Positions 31,869-41,705 of a stretch of DNA of 64,000 nucleotides are shown one piece after another; the first letter of the stretch is position 1; every line of letters starts with the position of its first letter. A program made the position numbers and the translations under genes. The notes beneath the pieces were generated by a model that was not told the DNA's origin, made no database searches, and worked only from the letters and a program-made list of their open reading frames with translations. The stretch comes from Paenibacillus urinalis (lineage in GTDB: Bacteria; Bacillota; Bacilli; Paenibacillales; Paenibacillaceae): positions 124,001-188,000 of the forward strand of contig NZ_CP118110.1 in assembly GCF_028747985.1 (NCBI RefSeq), in the 5' to 3' direction.

Positions 31869-32705
31869 TTAAGTATTATGTTTAAATTCAGAAATCTCTA
31901 ATGGGTCATCATGCTTCTCCTTTCGATACCATTTAGCTGTAATAATCCCAAGCACTGCAACAAAAGCTGCCTCTTGCGTCATCTTCATAATAATCCCACC
32001 TAATTGTTGATCATCTAATGGGCTCAAAATTGAAAATAGCTGAGGTGCATTTACATACGGTTCATAGAGTACTTTGTCAGAAAAAATAATAACAACACAT
32101 GCTGGATAAAGGAGAACTGCGTTAGCTGCAATATAACCTAGCTTTTTGACATTGGATAGCCGATCTAGTTCCGGAATAGGACAGATAAGAGGCCACCACA
32201 TTTGAAATGAGGTAATGACTAGAAATGTATGATATAGGATTCCAAGCAGAGGGTTCTCCATCAATATATTAAATATGACTGGAAAGTGGTATACGGAGAA
32301 TCCGAAATTAAATAAAAGCATAGCTAGTATAGGTTGATTCCAAAATTTTCCCAGATTCCTAAAAAACTTTGTCTCTAATAAAGGACGTAACAACCAAGCT
32401 GGGGTCCCTAAGTAAATTAACAATGGCATTATGAAATATAATAAAGCTTGCTTCAGCATGTGAGCGCTAAACAAAACGTGATGACTAAGCGCATTAATTG
32501 GACTTCCAACAGCTAGATAGAGTGTTGCTAATCCGGATAAAAACAATATAATTTGTCTCAATTCCACTGGTTCACTTTGATTAAAACGATTACGAAATTT
32601 CTTAATAGATAGAATGTAAGCTATTGATAATAAAACTGCTATTACAATTACAATCGGTCTCCACATTTCTAAAAAATCAAAATGTTCTAGTACCATTTCG
32701 TTCAT
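31869..32705 (-). CDS. ctaG: Cytochrome c oxidase assembly factor CtaG
   Basis: The 278 residues have about seven membrane helices and the CtaG/YwiC-type pattern: LSHHVLFSAHMLKQALLYFI (His pairs, about 85-105), YHFPVIFNILMENPLLGILY, HTFLVITSFQMWWPL, and DQQLGGIIMKMTQEAAF. Firmicute CtaG is needed for CuA/CuB assembly of caa3 oxidase. A BlaI-type operator lies 37 bases upstream (32743-32757), indicating shared control with the FixH-like gene. Normal length; no oxidase subunit genes are in the window. Confidence 0.88.
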   Translation of the reverse strand: MNEMVLEHFDFLEMWRPIVIVIAVLLSIAYILSIKKFRNRFNQSEPVELRQIILFLSGLATLYLAVGSPINALSHHVLFSAHMLKQALLYFIMPLLIYLGTPAWLLRPLLETKFFRNLGKFWNQPILAMLLFNFGFSVYHFPVIFNILMENPLLGILYHTFLVITSFQMWWPLICPIPELDRLSNVKKLGYIAANAVLLYPACVVIIFSDKVLYEPYVNAPQLFSILSPLDDQQLGGIIMKMTQEAAFVAVLGIITAKWYRKEKHDDPLEISEFKHNT

Positions 32706-32742
32706 CGCTAATAACCCCTCTACTACCCATTATAGAATAAAT

Positions 32743-32757
32743 ACTACAATGAGTAGT
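32743..32757. promoter_or_regulatory. BlaI-type operator B (ctaG)
   Basis: ACTACAATGAGTAGT, a five-base dyad ACTAC/GTAGT in the same 15-base frame as sites A and C. Confidence 0.7.
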
Positions 32758-32869
32758 ATAATATAAAATTGAAGAATCTGGTAACAAAAATATTTATATA
32801 CTCATGTTCAACTGAAAAATATCGAGAGGTGCTATTTCCCATACAGTAGGCACTTTGCTCAACTGTTAA

Positions 32870-33247
32870 TTAGCTTTGAGGAATGTATTTTTTTGAAAAA
32901 TGAATTCCGCTACCAGCATAAAAATGTCCAAATAATTCATAGGATCCTTGTTCTAAGTTTGCGGAATTAACTTTTGCAGCATAAACTCCATTGCCCTCAT
33001 ATTCACCTGGTATCCAGGTGGGACCTCCACCCTTACGAATTTCAAACATAAACCACGATTCCTGCGTAGTCGTCATGGCGTCATTTAAAGTTGCTGTTAC
33101 TCGCACATTCTGTTCTTCATCTGTTTGAGCTTCAGATATAGCGATACTAATAGTTGATGCTTTATTATTAGAACCCTCTGAGCTGCAGCCTGTGAAAATA
33201 TAAGTAGTCAACACTAAACCGACGATATATATTATTGCTTTCTTCAT
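32870..33247 (-). CDS. FixH/YtkA-like lipoprotein
   Basis: A signal peptide ends in the lipobox FTGCSS (Cys21). The remaining 100 residues form a small beta-sandwich of the FixH/YtkA kind: VRVTATLNDAMTTTQESWFM, FEIRKGGGPTWIPGEYEGNG, VYAAKVNSANLEQGSYELFG. FixH-like proteins are linked with copper loading of haem-copper oxidases. The BlaI-type operator C lies 157 bases upstream. It is probably a copper or oxidase-assembly accessory on the outer membrane face; the family match is from pattern only. Confidence 0.7.
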   Translation of the reverse strand: MKKAIIYIVGLVLTTYIFTGCSSEGSNNKASTISIAISEAQTDEEQNVRVTATLNDAMTTTQESWFMFEIRKGGGPTWIPGEYEGNGVYAAKVNSANLEQGSYELFGHFYAGSGIHFSKKYIPQS

Positions 33248-33403
33248 TTTTACCTCCGCAATCTGAATGCAAGACCGATTTCCACGATACTAAATTTTCA
33301 AATTTTCTAAACATACACCTTCTTTTTTCATTTCCATCTAACATAATCTTGTTTGGGTTACGATTACAGATGTGGTCTAGGTTAATAAGCATCACAATTA
33401 TAT

Positions 33404-33418
33404 ACTACAATTTGTAGT
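33404..33418. promoter_or_regulatory. BlaI-type operator C (FixH-like gene)
   Basis: ACTACAATTTGTAGT, the most symmetrical of the three sites. It follows the known BlaI/MecI half-site TACA..TGTA. Confidence 0.7.
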
Positions 33419-33689
33419 TTTAATTAAAAAACTATAATTGTTCAAAATATTGACCAAACCTTATAGCTAAAGGATCGTAGCTAACTCCACTTTCATTAAT
33501 ATAAATCTCAGAGTATATAATCCCTTTGTTTCAAAGGAAGAATACTAAACACCAACACCTTTACATGCTGGAACTAGCATCAGACTCCATAACTAAAATA
33601 CAGCCGGTCCTACTGACCGACTGTACTTCTTGAAATATAAAATTGGCTTTCGAATTGAGACATTGTAAATATGGGTTAGTGAGGATGTG
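33419..33689. other. Intergenic stretch with one hairpin
   Basis: TACAGCCGGTC pairs with GACCGACTGTA (33599-33625; one mismatch), a probable terminator for czcD. Nothing else recognised. Confidence 0.5.
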
Positions 33690-34613
33690 CTAATTTTCTT
33701 TTACTTCACAAAAAATCGAGTTATCATGCTGATGTACCCGTGTCTCAAGTTGAATCGTGATGTGCATGATTCCTTTATTTTCAAGCAAATGTTCAATCTC
33801 ACGTAATATTCGCTCACTTTCTCCGACGGTTAGCTGATCATCCACAACAGCATGGCAGGAAAGTGCATTTAGTCCACTAGTTATGGTCCATATGTGCAAA
33901 TCATGTATGCTTTGAATTCCTTCTGTTTTTTCAATTGTCCGAGCCACATCCTCAACATGAACATTACTCGGTGTTCCTTCCATTAAAATATGAACCGCAT
34001 CTTTAGTAACGTAAAAGCCACTTCTTAAAACAAGTATTGCAACAATAACACTTGCAAGTGGATCTGCCCACCCCCAACCAAAGAACATAATGAGTAAAGC
34101 AGCAACAATAGCACCAACAGATCCGAGCATATCACTTAGTACATGTAAAAAAGCTCCTCTCATGTTCAGATTTTCTTTTGTATCACCGCCACGCATCATT
34201 ATCCATGCAACCAGAATATTAACCAACAATCCAATCGAACTGATAATGAGCATTCCGGTTGTAGCAACTTGAGGGGGATTTGCAAAGCGATCAATTGCTT
34301 CATAGAAAATAAACAACGCAATTAGAATGAGTGTAGCACCATTCAACACTGCTGCTAAAATTTCAAAGCGTCTATACCCGTAGGTCTTACTTCGACTCGC
34401 TACTTTTTGACCAAAAATAAAGGCAAGTAATGCAATTGCTAAGGAGATCGAATCGCTCAACATATGTCCTGCATCCGACAAAAGTGCAAGACTATTTGTA
34501 ATAAAACCTCCAATAGCTTCAATAATCATGTAACATGTTATCAAAAGAAATGATATCCATAACACCTTTTTATTTGCACCATGTGTATGGTTGTGATCGT
34601 GGTTATGTGACAA
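33690..34613 (-). CDS. czcD: Cation diffusion facilitator, Zn/Cd/Co exporter
   Basis: The 307 residues begin with a His-rich stretch (SHNHDHNHTHG) and have six membrane helices with the CDF signature LLSDAGHMLSDSISLAIALL (about 43-62: the HxxxD/DxxxD site) and HVLSDMLGSVGAIVAA (the second HxxxD). A cytosolic C-terminal domain includes DLHIWTITSGLNALSCHAVV. Such proteins exchange metal for protons. GGAGGGATTT precedes ATG. It is encoded alone, without a CzrA-like partner, between the FixH-like gene and alkaline phosphatase. Confidence 0.92.
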   Translation of the reverse strand: MSHNHDHNHTHGANKKVLWISFLLITCYMIIEAIGGFITNSLALLSDAGHMLSDSISLAIALLAFIFGQKVASRSKTYGYRRFEILAAVLNGATLILIALFIFYEAIDRFANPPQVATTGMLIISSIGLLVNILVAWIMMRGGDTKENLNMRGAFLHVLSDMLGSVGAIVAALLIMFFGWGWADPLASVIVAILVLRSGFYVTKDAVHILMEGTPSNVHVEDVARTIEKTEGIQSIHDLHIWTITSGLNALSCHAVVDDQLTVGESERILREIEHLLENKGIMHITIQLETRVHQHDNSIFCEVKEN

Positions 34614-34942
34614 TTCAAATCCCTCCTCCTTGTTATGTATTCCGCTCAGATTAAAAAACTATTATGTGCATACTCAATTACTGTTGGCCATATTCGTTAC
34701 GTATTCATGATTGATATTATGCCCTTTCTTTTGTAGAAGAAATATGGTTTTTGATCTACATTATAACTTCTGCAATCGCCTCCCTCTTTTTTTGATTATC
34801 TAACTTTTTCTTTTGTATACCTTTTACTCCACGTTTACATAATGCTTGGTGCTTTTTTACAGTCGAATGATAATCTTCATATTATTGAACAAATGAACAA
34901 AGATTCATGCATTCATCTGTAAGATTAAGAGGAGGAATTATC
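34614..34942. other. Intergenic stretch, divergent promoters
   Basis: About 330 AT-rich bases between the divergent czcD and phosphatase genes. It must hold both promoters, but I could not assign them; no dyad comparable to the neighbouring operators was found. Confidence 0.4.
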
Positions 34943-36301
34943 GTGAAATTATCAAAGAAAGCAATTCCTGCAGCAGCACTTAGCCTGGTCTTTGCCGCTT
35001 CTACAGTCTTGTCTGCCGGACAAGCAAATGCCGTACAGGCTGTCAGTGTAGAGAAAAAACAAATCAAGAATATTATCTTCCTCATAGGTGACGGCATGGG
35101 AACTTCTTATACTTCCGCTTACCGTTATATGAAGAATGATCCTTCTACGAAAGTGATGGAGAGAACCGTATTTGATCCCTACCTTGTCGGAACTCAAATG
35201 ACATATCCGGATGACGACACGCAAAACGTGACGGATTCCGCTTCTGCGGCTACCGCAATGTCTGCTGGTGTTAAGACTTATAACGCTGCCATCGCTGTCG
35301 ATAATGACGAATCGGAAGTCAAAACCGTATTGGAGCAGGCAAAGGAAAACGGGAAATCCACTGGGCTTGTTGCTACCTCGGAGATTACCCATGCCACACC
35401 GGCTGCATTCGGCGCTCATGACATCAGCCGGAGAAATATGGACGCGATCGCAGATGATTACTATGATGAATTGATCAATGGTGAGCACAAAGTTGATGTC
35501 TTATTAGGTGGAGGTAAATCTAATTTTGTACGTGAGGATCGTGACCTGACAAATGAGTTCCTAGAAGCTGGATTCAGTTATGTGACTGATCGCAGCGCCC
35601 TGCTCGCAGATACTAATGAGCAGATTCTCGGACTTTTTGCTGACGGAGGAATGGACAAGTTGATCGATCGTACTAGCGAAACACCTTCTCTAGCCGAAAT
35701 GACTAATACAGCGATTGATCGTCTGAGCACAAACGAAAATGGTTTTTTCCTAATGGTTGAAGGCAGCCAGATTGACTGGGCAGGCCATGATAATGACATC
35801 GTTGGCTCTATGAGCGAAATGGAGGATTTTGCGGCAGCATTCCAGGCAGCTATTGATTTTGCTACAGAGAACGGCGAAACCCTTGTCGTAGCAACTGCAG
35901 ACCATTCAACTGGCGGACTTACACTCGGAAAAGACGGAGAATATAACTTCTTCGTGGATCCGATCAAAGCTGCAGTACGGACTCCAGACTTCATGGCAGC
36001 TCGAATTGCGGAAGGTGCTTCCGTAGAAGAAACGCTTAAGAACTATCTAAAGCTTGAGCTAACAGCTGAGGAAATTCAATCTGTAAAAGACGTAGCTAAA
36101 GACGCAGATGTAACGACAATTGACAATGCCATCGAAACTATTATCGATAACCGTTCGTTCACTGGCTGGACTACAGGCGGACATACGGGTGAAGACGTGC
36201 CAGTCTATGCTTACGGTCCAGGAAGCCATCGCTTCTCCGGCCTGATCGACAATACAAATAACGCAGAGATCATCTTTGATATTTTAAAGAAACATAAATA
36301 A
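34943..36301 (+). CDS. phoA: Alkaline phosphatase, secreted
   Basis: I chose GTG 34943 because AGGAGG lies seven bases upstream; the in-frame ATG 34907 has no such site. A signal peptide (LSKKAIPAAALSLVFAASTV..QANA) precedes a full alkaline phosphatase: IIFLIGDGMGTSYTSAYR with the first metal Asp, TDSASAATAMSAG with the nucleophile Ser, THATPAAFGAHDISRR, DWAGHDND, ADHSTGGL, and GGHTGEDVPVYAYGP. It releases phosphate from organic esters outside the cell. The gene has visibly higher GC than its neighbours. A strong terminator follows. Confidence 0.94.
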   Translation: MKLSKKAIPAAALSLVFAASTVLSAGQANAVQAVSVEKKQIKNIIFLIGDGMGTSYTSAYRYMKNDPSTKVMERTVFDPYLVGTQMTYPDDDTQNVTDSASAATAMSAGVKTYNAAIAVDNDESEVKTVLEQAKENGKSTGLVATSEITHATPAAFGAHDISRRNMDAIADDYYDELINGEHKVDVLLGGGKSNFVREDRDLTNEFLEAGFSYVTDRSALLADTNEQILGLFADGGMDKLIDRTSETPSLAEMTNTAIDRLSTNENGFFLMVEGSQIDWAGHDNDIVGSMSEMEDFAAAFQAAIDFATENGETLVVATADHSTGGLTLGKDGEYNFFVDPIKAAVRTPDFMAARIAEGASVEETLKNYLKLELTAEEIQSVKDVAKDADVTTIDNAIETIIDNRSFTGWTTGGHTGEDVPVYAYGPGSHRFSGLIDNTNNAEIIFDILKKHK

Positions 36302-36312
36302 TTAAATACTCA

Positions 36313-36364
36313 TCAGAAGCCCATTCTCTTCTATCCATCAGGAATCAGAGAATGGGCTTCTTTT
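36313..36364 (+). terminator. Terminator of the alkaline phosphatase gene
   Basis: AGAAGCCCATTCTCT pairs with AGAGAATGGGCTTCT, then TTTT. Confidence 0.9.
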
Positions 36365-36428
36365 CATTTGCATCATAAAAAGATGCCACCTCGTGTCTTT
36401 TTATACAAAACATCCTCTCTCTAAGAGT

Positions 36429-36812
36429 TTATCCTGAAAATAAATTCATTCTCTCTTTGCATGTATTGTACCTGATCTCTAGATTCACCGACATTGGCCC
36501 TTGTGTTGCACTAAAGCCTTCGCTAAGGTCTTCAAACAAGGTCTTCAGCTGTTTGGGAAGCAAATCGTAGCCGTCTACATGTTTTTCCTTTCATGTAGTC
36601 CAGTACATAATACTCGAGAAAATTATTGATAGTAATTTCGGAGCGATCTTCCACGAATAGAATCATGAACAATGTACAGCCCGTTAGAGGAAAGGAAAAA
36701 ATTTCGTCTGCCGCATCCATAATTAAGAAGCTTAAACCAGTCTGTTTAAGATAATACCCAGTAGCAAAACCAGCTTGTCCCGCTCCTATCACTAAAATAC
36801 ATCGTACATGCG
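36429..36812 (-). pseudogene. Remnant of a CzcO-type flavoprotein gene
   Basis: On the minus strand ATG at about 36812 begins MYDV, then a frame slip in a T run leads to LVIGAGQAGFATGYYLKQTG, then LSFLIMDAADEI, the FAD-binding start of a flavoprotein like the one at 29499. The family sequence ends there. Further fragments in other frames follow (SEITINNFLEYYVLDYMKG; HVDGYDLLPKQLKTLFEDL). The gene is broken in several places. It lies directly before the cadC promoter. Confidence 0.6.
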
Positions 36813-36831
36813 TTAGCCCCTTCACTAAACA

Positions 36832-36898
36832 ATCAAATAATGGTTTGATTGAATAATTATAATATGATATTCTGATAATAATCAAACGGTTATTTGAG
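36832..36898 (+). promoter_or_regulatory. cadC promoter with two CadC-type operators
   Basis: -35 TTGATT (36845-36850), 17 bases, -10 TATTCT (36868-36873). Dyad ATCAAATAATGGTTTGAT (36832-36849) overlaps the -35 box and ATCAAACGGTTATTTGAG (36881-36898) lies just after the start region. Both fit the CadC half-site TCAAATA. Confidence 0.7.
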
Positions 36899-36915
36899 TG
36901 AATGGAGGGTATAAC

Positions 36916-37284
36916 ATGAAAGATAGCTGTGAAATTTATTGTTATGACGAACCGAAAGTGCGTAAAGTACAAAATGATTTACAAAAACAAGACATTCCTA
37001 CAATGGCGAAGATGTTTAAAGCTCTCGCAGATGAAACACGATTGAAGATTGCCTATGCTTTATGCGAAGAACAGGAACTTTGTGTATGTGATGTGGCAAA
37101 TATTACTGGGTCCTCGTTAGCTACTGCATCCCATCATCTGCGCACACTAAAACAACTTGGTTTAGCAAAATATCGAAAAGAAGGAAAGCTTGCGTTCTAT
37201 TCATTGGAAGATGATCATGTACGTCAATTAGTTCAACTAGCCTCGATGCATAGCAAGGAGTTGATGAGTCATGCAACAACATGA
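36916..37284 (+). CDS. cadC: Cadmium-responsive repressor CadC (ArsR family)
   Basis: ATG 36916 has GGAGGG ten bases upstream. The protein has all four CadC cysteines: DSCEIYC at 3-8 and ELCVCD near 55-59, with winged-helix segments [18 protein letters not shown] and the wing [11 protein letters not shown], and a C-terminal alpha5 zinc-type site (DDHVRQ..H). Cd(II), Pb(II) or Zn(II) binding releases it from DNA. It overlaps cadA copy 2 by 14 bases and is preceded by two matching dyads, the classical cadCA operon. Confidence 0.93.
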   Translation: MKDSCEIYCYDEPKVRKVQNDLQKQDIPTMAKMFKALADETRLKIAYALCEEQELCVCDVANITGSSLATASHHLRTLKQLGLAKYRKEGKLAFYSLEDDHVRQLVQLASMHSKELMSHATT

Positions 37285-39400
37285 AGAGGAAAACAGTGAA
37301 AAACAAGTTTTCCGTATACAGGGTTTTACTTGCACTAATTGTGCAGGTAAATTTGAGAATAATGTAAGAAGTCTTCCCGGTGTATCGGATGCAAAGGTTA
37401 ACTTCGGAGCAGCCAAAATAACCGTTTATGGAAATGCTACCGTGGAAGAGTTGGAAAAGGCCGGGTCTTTTGAAAACTTAAAGGTATCACCTGAAAAACA
37501 AAGAACCGTTGAAAAAAAGGAACCCTTCTGGAAAGAGAATTGGAATGTTATTCTTTCTATAATACTTATGGCTGCCGGCTACTTTTTTTCCTCTCGCTAT
37601 GGAGAAGAAGGATTAATTCCTGCTTTAACATTTGGCGCTGCAATAATTATCGGCGGTTATGATCTATTTATAAAAGGAATTAAGAATCTATTTCGGTTTC
37701 AGTTTGACATGAATACACTTATGACAGTCGCTATTATTGGGGCTGCTGCTATCGGAGAATGGGGCGAAGGTGCTGTAGTTGTAGTCCTTTTTGCAATAAG
37801 TGAGGCGCTTGAGCGCTACTCAATGCAAAAGGCACGCCAATCTATTCGGTCCCTTATGGACATTGCCCCTAAAGAAGCTTTAATTCGACGCGGTTCTTCT
37901 GAAATAACGGTGAATGTAGATGATATTCAGGTTGGAGATGTAATGATCGTCAAGCCAGGACAAAAGCTTGCTATGGATGGTACTGTCATTAAAGGTACTT
38001 CGACGCTGAATCAAGCTGCAATTACGGGAGAATCAGTCCCTGTTACAAAAACTATTAATGATGAAGTATTTGCAGGTACGCTAAACGAAGAAGGCTTACT
38101 TGAAGTTAGAGTTACCAAACGAGTTGAAGATACAACTATTTCTAAAATAATTCACCTTGTTGAAGAAGCTCAAGCCGAACGAGCTCCTTCACAAGCGTTT
38201 GTGGACCGTTTCGCTAAATATTATACACCTGCGATAATGGCAATAGCTATTGGTATCGCCATCGTCCCACCTCTGTTTGGTGCTGATTGGGGAGATTGGA
38301 TATATCGTGGTTTATCGCTCCTTGTAGTAGGTTGTCCTTGTGCTTTGGTTATTTCCACTCCGATTTCAATTGTCACCGCTATCGGCAATGCTGCCAAGAA
38401 TGGAGTTTTGATCAAGGGTGGTATTCACCTAGAAGAAGTCGGGCGCATTTCAGCTGTAGCCTTTGACAAAACTGGCACCTTGACAAAAGGATTCCCAGAA
38501 GTAACAGATATCGCCCTATTTAACAGGAATGTTGAGAGCGAAGTTCTTTCGATTGCTGCATTAATTGAGAAAGGCTCACAACATCCGCTTGCCTCTGCTA
38601 TTGTTCGGAAAGCGGAACAATTGGGTGCTGACCTTTCGCATTCCGTTGATGACTTTCAATCAATTACAGGTAAGGGTGTAAAAGCTTCGATTAATGGCCA
38701 GCTATACTTTATTGGGAGCCCTAATCTGTTTGAAGAACTTCACTCAAATATTATAGATACGGTACGCAAGCAAATTAGCACGCTGCAGACTCAAGGTAAA
38801 ACTGTTATGGTACTGGGTACAAAGCAAGAAGTGATTGCCTTGATTGCAGTGGCCGATGCCGTTCGTGATTCCAGTAAATCAGTTATAGAAGAACTGCATT
38901 CTATCGGGGTTAAAAAGACGATTATGCTTACTGGGGATAACCAAGCCACAGCTAGAGCAATTGGAAGCCAGTTGGGCGTAGCCGAGGTCAAGGCAGAACT
39001 GTTACCCCAAGACAAGCTTAATTACATTAAAGAACTTCGGAAAAGCTATTCTCATGTAGCGATGGTTGGTGACGGAGTAAATGATGCACCTGCACTTGCT
39101 GCTTCCACCGTAGGCATTGCCATGGGCGGCGCAGGTACTGATACAGCTCTGGAAACAGCCGACATTGCTTTAATGGCAGATGATTTAAGAAAACTCCCGT
39201 ACACAATTCGTCTAAGTAAAAAAACTCTTATGATTATTAAACAAAACGTAGCATTTTCTTTAGGAATCAAGTTGTTAGCATTAGTGCTTATTGTACCAGG
39301 ATGGCTCACCCTATGGCTTGCTATTCTTGCGGATATGGGAGCAACACTGATTGTAACCCTAAACAGTCTAAGACTTCTAAAAGTAAAAAAAGAAAAATAG
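37271..39400 (+). CDS. cadA: Cd/Zn-transporting P1B-type ATPase CadA, copy 2
   Basis: The 709 residues contain one HMA domain (FTCTNC near 19-24), membrane helices, the TGES motif (ITGESVPVT), CPC ([11 protein letters not shown]), DKTGT, SQHPLA and GDGVNDAP. The arrangement is that of staphylococcal/Bacillus CadA. It lacks the His-rich linker of copy 1, so the two pumps probably differ in metal preference or in vivo control. ATG 37271 overlaps the end of cadC. A terminator follows at 39406, then the second intron. Confidence 0.94.
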   Translation: MQQHEEENSEKQVFRIQGFTCTNCAGKFENNVRSLPGVSDAKVNFGAAKITVYGNATVEELEKAGSFENLKVSPEKQRTVEKKEPFWKENWNVILSIILMAAGYFFSSRYGEEGLIPALTFGAAIIIGGYDLFIKGIKNLFRFQFDMNTLMTVAIIGAAAIGEWGEGAVVVVLFAISEALERYSMQKARQSIRSLMDIAPKEALIRRGSSEITVNVDDIQVGDVMIVKPGQKLAMDGTVIKGTSTLNQAAITGESVPVTKTINDEVFAGTLNEEGLLEVRVTKRVEDTTISKIIHLVEEAQAERAPSQAFVDRFAKYYTPAIMAIAIGIAIVPPLFGADWGDWIYRGLSLLVVGCPCALVISTPISIVTAIGNAAKNGVLIKGGIHLEEVGRISAVAFDKTGTLTKGFPEVTDIALFNRNVESEVLSIAALIEKGSQHPLASAIVRKAEQLGADLSHSVDDFQSITGKGVKASINGQLYFIGSPNLFEELHSNIIDTVRKQISTLQTQGKTVMVLGTKQEVIALIAVADAVRDSSKSVIEELHSIGVKKTIMLTGDNQATARAIGSQLGVAEVKAELLPQDKLNYIKELRKSYSHVAMVGDGVNDAPALAASTVGIAMGGAGTDTALETADIALMADDLRKLPYTIRLSKKTLMIIKQNVAFSLGIKLLALVLIVPGWLTLWLAILADMGATLIVTLNSLRLLKVKKEK

Positions 39401-39405
39401 TATGA

Positions 39406-39435
39406 ACAGACCGTCATGAAAGGCGGTCTTTTTTG
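39406..39435 (+). terminator. Terminator of the cadCA operon
   Basis: AGACCG-TCATGAAAGG-CGGTCT followed by TTTTTTG. Confidence 0.85.
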
Positions 39436-39477
39436 TTTCTACTATACTTCTTTCACATTAAGCTAACCTGCCCGTTA

Positions 39478-41263
39478 CTAGAGTAAAGGGCTGGGTAAAC
39501 CAGCCCCTCCTCATCAAACCGTACGTGAGGTTTTCCCTCATACGGCTTTCCGATGTTCGTCATTCATGTGCATACAGATTACAAAAGCGTTTTGAGTCCA
39601 CATTGACTCGCCATGTTCCTCACTTCTTGGACTGCACTTTGCCACCGAGAACGTTGTCTTTTCTTTGCATACCACTTTGCCAAACGCAGCACAATGTACC
39701 AATCTAACTTCGCCATTTTTCGTTGGCTGTAGGACGTGTGGTAGTAATTGCGCCACCCCTGAATCTTCGGATTCAGCCAACCTATGTGCTCCGCGAGTGA
39801 CTTGTGTCTTTGGCTGGACGGAGCTAAGCGCTCTTTTACCACTTCCCGGATGCGTTCCTCCGCTTTACTGCACAGCCACTGCTGCGTGGTGTAGTACACT
39901 CTTCCGGAGGATGTCTCAGCTTTCGTCTTGCGATGATGCATGCCTAGAAAATCAAACCCTTCTTCTCCTGTCCATAATCCTACGATCCGCGTTTTCGTCG
40001 GATGCAAGGTCAGTTCCAGACGCTCCATAATCGCACGTATGAGTGCATACGCCCGATCTGCATCTTTCTTCGTTTTGCATACGACAACGAAGTCATCCGC
40101 GTAACGCGTAAGTTCCCCATTTTCACTGCCATGTCGTTCCCACAGAATATCAAAATAATTCAAATAGATATTCGCTAGCAGGGGGGATATCACACCACCT
40201 TGTGGTGTACCCAGATCGGATCGCCTGATCTTTCCTTCCTCCATCACTCCCGCGTTCAGCCACTTCCTTACCAGCTTCAGGACGCGCCTGTCGCTGATTC
40301 GCATCTCTACCAGTTTCATCAGTTTCTCTTGGTTGATGTTGTCGAAGTAACCTTGGATGTCGACGTCGACCACCCAATTTCCTTTTCGGTTGCAGGCTTT
40401 TCGGATTCGGTCCAGTGCCCCTTTCGCACTTCGTTTTGGACGGAACCCAAATGAGGATTCCTGAAAGTCCGCTTCAAAGATCGGTTCCATGACCAGTTTC
40501 GCTGCCATCTGGATGACGCGGTCTCGGACGGTTGGGATGCCCAGCGGTCTTTGCTTCCCGTCTTTCTTCGGAATGTAGTGCCGGCGGACGGGCTGTGGAT
40601 GGTATTTGTTTTCCTTCAAGTGTCGTTGGCATTCGTACAGGAAAAACGCTTCTCCCTTTTCCTCAATATCCGAAAATGTTTCTCCATCGACGCCAGCCGA
40701 TCCTTTGTTAGCTCGTACTCTCCGCCAGGCTTCCTCTAATACATCCATTCGATAGACCTTGTCGTACAACGCGTGGAATCTGCGCTTTTGTTTTCCTTGG
40801 CCGTATGACCTAGTTTCTTCTGGAGTTGTTGAACGTTTTCCTTTGGTGTCGTTAGCCGTTTGGTATTCACTAATTCGTACCTCCTAAAAAAACATGCACA
40901 AAGCAGGGCTCCTTCCCTCCTGCAGGTTGTGTTGTCCTGCAGTTCCTCAGTATTATGAGCCCCTCGGACTCCCTTCCTGCAAGTAGATCATTTCGTCTTT
41001 TGGACTTATAGACCACTTTGCTACGGTTTAGCCGGGGTTCGGCTTCCCCTTGTCCCTCTTGCGAGGCCTCTTTGACGACGCGGCAGGATTCACTTGATGT
41101 TACGGCCTGGTATGTTGCTCGCTCTGTCTCCGACAGATACTTTTGTCGATACGCTTCTACGCACAGTTTTCATCATACGTAGGTATCCTAGCTACACAGG
41201 GGCTTGGCCCCTCCCGTGACCGGACTTTCACCGGCTAGAAGATGCGTGCTTGGCTGGGCACGC
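39478..41263 (-). mobile_element. Group II intron (bacterial class C), copy 2, defective
   Basis: The 1,786-base element is nearly identical to copy 1 and inserted at the same motif (CTAACCTGCCCGTTA, then GCTTAA). On its own strand it again follows a terminator hairpin (41275-41316). It lacks about 146 bases that copy 1 has between CGGTTT and AGCCGGGG (copy 1: about 16108-16253), including the A tract. Its RT frame is shifted. Domain V-like hairpin at 39517-39550. Confidence 0.9.
39579..40870 (-). pseudogene. Group II intron reverse transcriptase, frameshifted
   Basis: The start region is conserved (AGGAGG, GTG 40870), but a run of five T in copy 1 is four T here (near 40786), which shifts the frame after about 30 codons. 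From 40769 the rest of the RT, including [11 protein letters not shown] and domain X, is open and identical to copy 1. It could still be made only from an internal TTG without a good ribosome binding site, so the protein is probably absent; the intron might be mobilised by the copy 1 enzyme. Confidence 0.88.
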
Positions 41264-41274
41264 GCTTAATAGAA

Positions 41275-41316
41275 GAAAAGCAGCATATCATGATGATCTG
41301 ACCTGCTGCTCTTTAA
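41275..41316 (-). terminator. Terminator of the copper operon, 5' exon of intron copy 2
   Basis: AGAGCAGC..GCTGCTTTTCTTC on the minus strand. It ends the cop operon and immediately precedes the intron insertion point, as class C introns require. Confidence 0.7.
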
Positions 41317-41430
41317 TGATGATTTAAATTTATTCTGTTGATAGAGAGGACACTGTGTACGGTGTATGGATTTTCCCCTTACTGTGATCTGCTTTCATTC
41401 CATTTAAAACAATTCCTATTTAGAAGGGAA

Positions 41431-41676
41431 TTACTTATGCAGCCGATCACTTATTTCAGTAAGATTCTCAGCAAACCCCACGAATACTCTATCATCTATA
41501 ACTATAGTTGGAACTATCTGCTTCCCCGTTAGTTTCCGAACCTCTTCTGCATACGTGGCATCCTCTTCGCAATTATATTCAGTAAAGGATACCTGATGTT
41601 CATTGAAAAATCGTTTAGCATAATTGCAATCACTACAAGTTGGAATCGTATAAATCTTAACAGAATTTCTACTCAT
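41431..41676 (-). CDS. Glutaredoxin-like protein (NrdH/Grx family)
   Basis: The 81-residue thioredoxin fold has the active site IPTCSDCNYAKRFF (CxxC, 14-17), the cis-Pro segment IVPTIVIDD (about 55-63) and the GFAENL end. Glutaredoxin-like proteins reduce disulfides using glutathione, bacillithiol or thioredoxin reductase. It is the last gene of the copZ-copA operon, 29 bases after the nitrite-reductase-like gene, so it may reduce copper-oxidised thiols or hand over copper; inference. GGAGAGAG precedes ATG. Confidence 0.82.
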   Translation of the reverse strand: MSRNSVKIYTIPTCSDCNYAKRFFNEHQVSFTEYNCEEDATYAEEVRKLTGKQIVPTIVIDDRVFVGFAENLTEISDRLHK

Positions 41677-41705
41677 CTCATCTCTCTCCTTCTTCTTTGT
41701 GTTGA

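Noticed and set aside
36532..36972. 146-codon minus-strand frame as one intact protein
   Set aside because: Only residues about 50-90 match a flavoprotein; the rest is out of frame, and its start lies inside the cadC coding region. Treated as a remnant.
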